This document shows, one piece after another, positions 60,280-64,000 of a stretch of 64,000 nt of DNA. Made by a program: the position numbers and the translations under genes. This stretch comes from Notospermus geniculatus. Taxonomy: Eukaryota; Nemertea; Pilidiophora; Heteronemertea; Lineidae. Position 1 is the first letter of the stretch. Each line of letters begins with the position of its first letter. Below the pieces are notes generated by a model. That model worked only from the letters and a program-made list of their open reading frames with translations. It did no database searches and was not told the DNA's origin. The stretch spans positions 548,973-612,972 of the forward strand of contig NMRB01000114.1 of NCBI GenBank assembly GCA_002633025.1, given 5' to 3'.

Positions 60280-60505
60280 TAACACCATAAATAAACAAAG
60301 AAATGCTTTGCTTGGCCTAAAGAGCTATTAGGGAGACACCTTTGATGTGTCGGAGATGTAAGATCTGTTTGCCTTACACAGTCACAATCTTATAATGCTA
60401 AGGCGCTTACCTCATCACGTTTCATGGTTTAATGGGTAATGGTGATGGATACATCAGACCATTTCAGTTCCATTACATGTCTGTCCTATCAGAAATTTCC
60501 AAGAT

Positions 60506-60716
60506 ATATGTGACCTGCTCTGGCAAAAGCAGACGCATGTCGCTCTTAGCTTGGCAGGTTGAGACCAAATGTTTGTCAGTTTCAATATTGTCTGTCTATT
60601 ATCAAATCCGAAATAATCTATTTCTTCCATTCTCTCCTGGTGTCATCTAAGTTTGTTGAGGCTCACCTTCTGAGCGACATGCGTCTCTTTTTGCCAGAGC
60701 GGGTCATATACAAGGT
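60506..60716. mobile_element. Foldback, GTGACCCGCTCTGGCAAAA family, copy 2
   Basis: TGTGACCTGCTCTGGCAAAA to TTTTTGCCAGAGCGGGTCAT; strongly similar to 57283-57483, including TTTGTCAGTTTCAATATTG. Confidence 0.8.
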
Positions 60717-60883
60717 ATGTGACCCAGCACAGCAAAATGAGTCGGAATGCACACAGAAGAAGACCGAAGATGACACCAGACAACAGTTACAGAAACTGAC
60801 CAAGTCAAATTTCACAATGGGCAGACACGTTGGGTCTCCTTCTGTGTGCATTCCGACTCATTTTGCTGTGCCGGGTCACTGTA
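60717..60883. mobile_element. MITE, TGACCCAGCACAGCAAAATG family
   Basis: GTGACCCAGCACAGCAAAAT-GAGTCGGAATGCACACAGAAG mirrored by CTTCTGTGTGCATTCCGACT-CATTTTGCTGTGCCGGGTCAC, 41-bp arms with one mismatch. It directly follows the preceding element; a half-copy sits at 7968-8095. Confidence 0.88.
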
Positions 60884-60910
60884 CATACGGAATACCGGGA
60901 CTGAACATGA

Positions 60911-61334
60911 GGGGCCGTATTCAAAAAGTGTGATCATCGTGCGACTAAGGGTGTTTAGCCTAATCAGCGTAAAAATTCTGCATTACACAGGTTAAAAGGC
61001 CTAGAAAACTATTGTCTGATGTCTGTATGGTGCTTCACCAGAGGCGTTTACCCGCAGGATAATCACACGAATCTAACTATCCTGCGTCTAAGTCCAAGAG
61101 TACAAAGGAAATGTTGATCGATCAGGCAGGCTTGTCTAGAATTTGTACACCACTTTCTTTTGTCCTCCCACACTAAGACGCAGGAAAGCTAGACGCGTGT
61201 GATCATCGTGTGGGTAAATGCCAGAGATCAGGCAGCATACAGAAGGCAGAACAATAGTTTTCTAGGCCTTCAACCTGTGTAATGCAGAATTTGTATGCTG
61301 ATTACTCTAAACACCCTTTTTGAATATGGTCCGA
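60911..61334. mobile_element. Foldback
   Basis: GGGCCGTATTCAAAAAGTGT and the mirrored TTTTTGAATATGGTCC; AATTCTGCATTACACAGGTT, GGCCTAGAAAACTATTGT and their complements form arms of about 110 bp. Confidence 0.85.
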
Positions 61335-61965
61335 GACGTCCATGTAGAGTTGCCAGATTTCGGAAAAGAAATTGAAATCGGGCTACATCGCTAATCGACA
61401 AAACCAGCGACTCTAGTGGCACATTTTACCAATACTTCAAGCATGAACTGTGCAGAGCAGAACTTCGGCACCATTTTGCATTTGCCATTTTTTCTCACCA
61501 TAAATGGCGATGTGCAAAAAAGAGCTTGTGCGCTGTACACAGCATCGGGCCGTCAGATAACCATTCAGGCAGAACTAACCCAGCGATTGATTTCACTCGT
61601 GCTGACCTTTGACCCCACCACAGATCAAGAATCGAGAGAATAGCTCCAGCAGTACCGTTCAGCATCCACGGCAATCATAATTACAGTCCGTCGGTATGCG
61701 ACGTCACGACGCTGATTTGCTGCATATGCTGAACGCCATGACATGATCACCTGATTACACGATTTTATGCTTTGACGTGATTGGGGAAACTCGGGACATG
61801 AAATTTCTTTAATTAGATTATGTGACGATATTTATTGGACGGATGTGTTTTTCCCTTCAGGGTCAGCAAACATGATAAGTTGAAACCTCATTTGTTGTTT
61901 TATTTTTCAGCATAGATGCATAATGCTTGCTCCTACATTACTGCTCACAACTGTACCGCCCAGTA
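61335..61965. other. Flank without a recognised gene
   Basis: One 75-codon plus-strand frame (61416-61643) without recognisable content. I see no repeat. Confidence 0.4.
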
Positions 61966-61970
61966 CCGCC

Positions 61971-62448
61971 TTAAGCCCCTTTCACACTGGGCCTATGTAG
62001 AGTTGCGTAGCGTGCCATACCGACTACGCCGAGCTTACGCTGTCCTACGCTACGTCTATGCTGGCCTACGTGGCAATGCGCCGAGGGACGCAAAGGGGTA
62101 TGCGAGATGGACGCCAAAAGGTAAACATGCTTAATTTTTTTGCATACTTTCGGCTTAGAGCACTGGACGCAGAAGTACACAGTTTTTACGCAAGTCTACG
62201 CAACACTACACTACTGTATGCCATGTTTACGCAATAGTACACTACCCTACGACAGTCCGGCGAAAAATCCTTTGAGGCCGGCATAGTGTTGAAGGGTGTA
62301 GTGTTGCATACTTTAGTGTGGGTTCAGGACCACGCTGACTGCACGTAGCAACATTTGTTTCACGAGTACCGGTACGCAGCCTAATTTCGGTGTACTCGGT
62401 ATGCCGCACAACACAACTCTACGCAGGTCCAGTGTGAAAGGGGCTTTA
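61971..62448. mobile_element. MITE with AGCCCCTTTCACACTGG ends
   Basis: TAAGCCCCTTTCACACTGGG and TCCAGTGTGAAAGGGGCTTTA; inside, TACGC/GCGTA words repeat many times in both directions. Confidence 0.85.
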
Positions 62449-62459
62449 GACACCCTGTA

Positions 62460-63150
62460 CCGCCAAAACAGCACCTACGGCACACGTTGTTTACTGCATG
62501 TCATAATCAATATTATGAAGAAGAAAACGCCAATGGCAAACACATCAATATCATTGCGTATCAAACGATTTTTGCGTACATAAGATTTGGGATAAGGTAC
62601 TCAACACCGATACCAAACAGCGATCAAAGCGACTGTCAAATATCAAAGCAAGTGAAAATATATTAAATCCTAATTTGAGCCGCAATTTTCACACATTTAA
62701 GGATTTAAAAATAATCCTTACTTTGGTTTGTTGATTGCAGTTATGATTTTATTAGGGCCGTTTAGACGGTGGAGCAAAAAGACACACTCTGATGCGATCC
62801 GATCGACCCACATTCAAAGCCGGATGTGGTCTTCAGGATGTGCACGCGTTTACACGACTCATTTTGACCAGGACGCATTCCGGCTTCAAACTGAGTGTGC
62901 GGAACTCTTCATACTTGCTGGACCGATGGAGGTACAAAATTTCACTGGTTTGTAAATGCTACGTTGCCCAAGTACCAAAAGTGCACACCAATGCGCATGC
63001 GCCCAGGTAAAATTAATCTGCATTTAGGTTGATCGTTTGTGCTTACATGTAGACGGGCAATTTCAATCTGGCCTTATGTGGATCGATCTGGATTCATAAG
63101 AAGTGGACCACCTCTTTCGATGGTCCACTTGAGAATCTGGATAGCGCGCA
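62460..63150. other. Flank without a recognised gene
   Basis: I find no exon or clear inverted repeat, apart from weak symmetry between TTTAGACGGTGGAGCAAAA (62760) and TGTAGACGGGC (63047). Confidence 0.35.
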
Positions 63151-63156
63151 AGTTAT

Positions 63157-63302
63157 CGTGTATATCATTACCGGCGTTGTAACCCTGTTGGATTTTTGCC
63201 GGAGGTATGGAGTCCATGACAGGCTACTGTCCACCTGTGTGGGGTCTTTTACTTGCCCTGGCATAGACATTCAGGTACAAGGGACCACGGCTTTTAGTCC
63301 CA
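63157..63302 (-). mobile_element. SINE family 2, body only, interrupted
   Basis: GGGACTAAAAGCCGTGGTCC through CCAACAGGGTTACAACGCCG on the minus strand. The tRNA-like head is replaced from 63303 by a fragment (63303-63353) of the GTACAGGTCACAATTGACAT MITE. Confidence 0.75.
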
Positions 63303-63359
63303 TGCGTAATTTATGCGAAGCCGTAGGGATGTCAATTATGATCTGTACTGTAGCATGAT

Positions 63360-64000
63360 TTTATGAATATAGACCCTGGATGCTACCGGGTAAATTCTTA
63401 ATACACAGCTTCTGGGCCAGAGTGCTCTTCTTCACGTTGAGGCCCCACAGACAACTCAGGCCCTGAACCTGAATAATTTGACCCTATCTAATCGTCACGG
63501 TCAGATGCATGGAAAGATGCCATCTCAAAATCGATCGGAGAGGATAAATTTTACAAAAATCTGGATCAATATCTGAGGAGAAGATGCTCCGGGGATGCGA
63601 ACGATCAATACATCGCTAGGCAACAAACAAAATATCGCCATTTTTTAGGAATACGGCGAAGCGCAACCAAAACTGAAGATAAGATGAGTGAAACGCCCAT
63701 CGGAGGAGATCAAAGACGCTGAAAGTCTCCGCACTAGATTTAAACATAATTGACATTTGAGTCAATTACGGATCATCGGCCGTGATCCACCCGTCAGGAA
63801 AACAACAGCGGAGTCGATTATATTGATTTCGACTCTTCATTGCAGCGATGCGTTACATTTCTATGCTATGAATTTGTCAGTCGTTATATCCAATGTATAA
63901 AAGTCGTTTGGTGTTTGAAATTCAACCTATTTGCGATACAGAATCCAGTAAGTTTAACCCCTCAATAGACGATTCTTGAATTCGCATATCTGCGCACTTC
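63360..64000. other. Right edge, no gene seen
   Basis: No open frame, SINE or foldback is evident. The minus strand has an AAAAAATGGCGATA motif (about 63632-63645) similar to a promoter YY1 site, with no proven exon. Confidence 0.35.

Overview
This is a 64-kb piece of an animal nuclear genome. The coding parts are short exons with GT/AG introns, the introns are packed with small inverted-repeat transposons (MITEs) and tRNA-derived SINEs, and the two genes I recognise are animal genes. Their proteins read close to vertebrate versions. This fits a marine invertebrate, perhaps a non-vertebrate deuterostome (amphioxus, acorn worm or echinoderm grade), but I cannot fix the species. Single n characters and one 83-n run show a draft assembly.

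All three genes lie on the minus strand, so the window reads right to left. (1) 56551-39644 is a complete LARGE-type bifunctional glycosyltransferase: 15 coding exons, 722 residues, a type II signal anchor, a coiled-coil stem, and a DxD motif in each of the two catalytic domains. (2) 22099-18020 is a five-exon gene of about 234 residues that I do not recognise. Its first exon is present twice (22020-22099 and 27864-27943) because its 5' end lies in a tandem duplication. (3) 16420-1717 is OXCT1 (mitochondrial succinyl-CoA:3-ketoacid CoA-transferase): 12 exons giving 493 residues with the catalytic glutamate. Its true first exon is not certain.

The genes do not form a pathway: OXCT1 is ketone-body catabolism in the mitochondrial matrix, LARGE builds matriglycan on alpha-dystroglycan in the Golgi. 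A splice oddity links gene 2 and OXCT1. The last exon of gene 2 carries, after its stop codon, a strong donor that is in phase with OXCT1 exon 2.

Region by region: 1-1700, flank with one dispersed repeat; 1.7-16.4 kb, OXCT1 with MITEs in most introns; 18-22.1 kb, the unknown gene; 22.0-32.7 kb, a tandem duplication (copies about 5.75 and 4.9 kb) full of a small AT-rich MITE, the copies differing by insertions and deletions; 32.7-38.7 kb, intergenic MITEs, a nuclear-receptor-half-site minisatellite and a Penelope-like GIY-YIG relic; 38.7-40.4 kb, an 837-bp tandem duplication of the LARGE 3' end joined by a single n; 40.4-56.6 kb, LARGE; 56.6-64 kb, upstream flank with stacked foldback elements and no gene that I can support.
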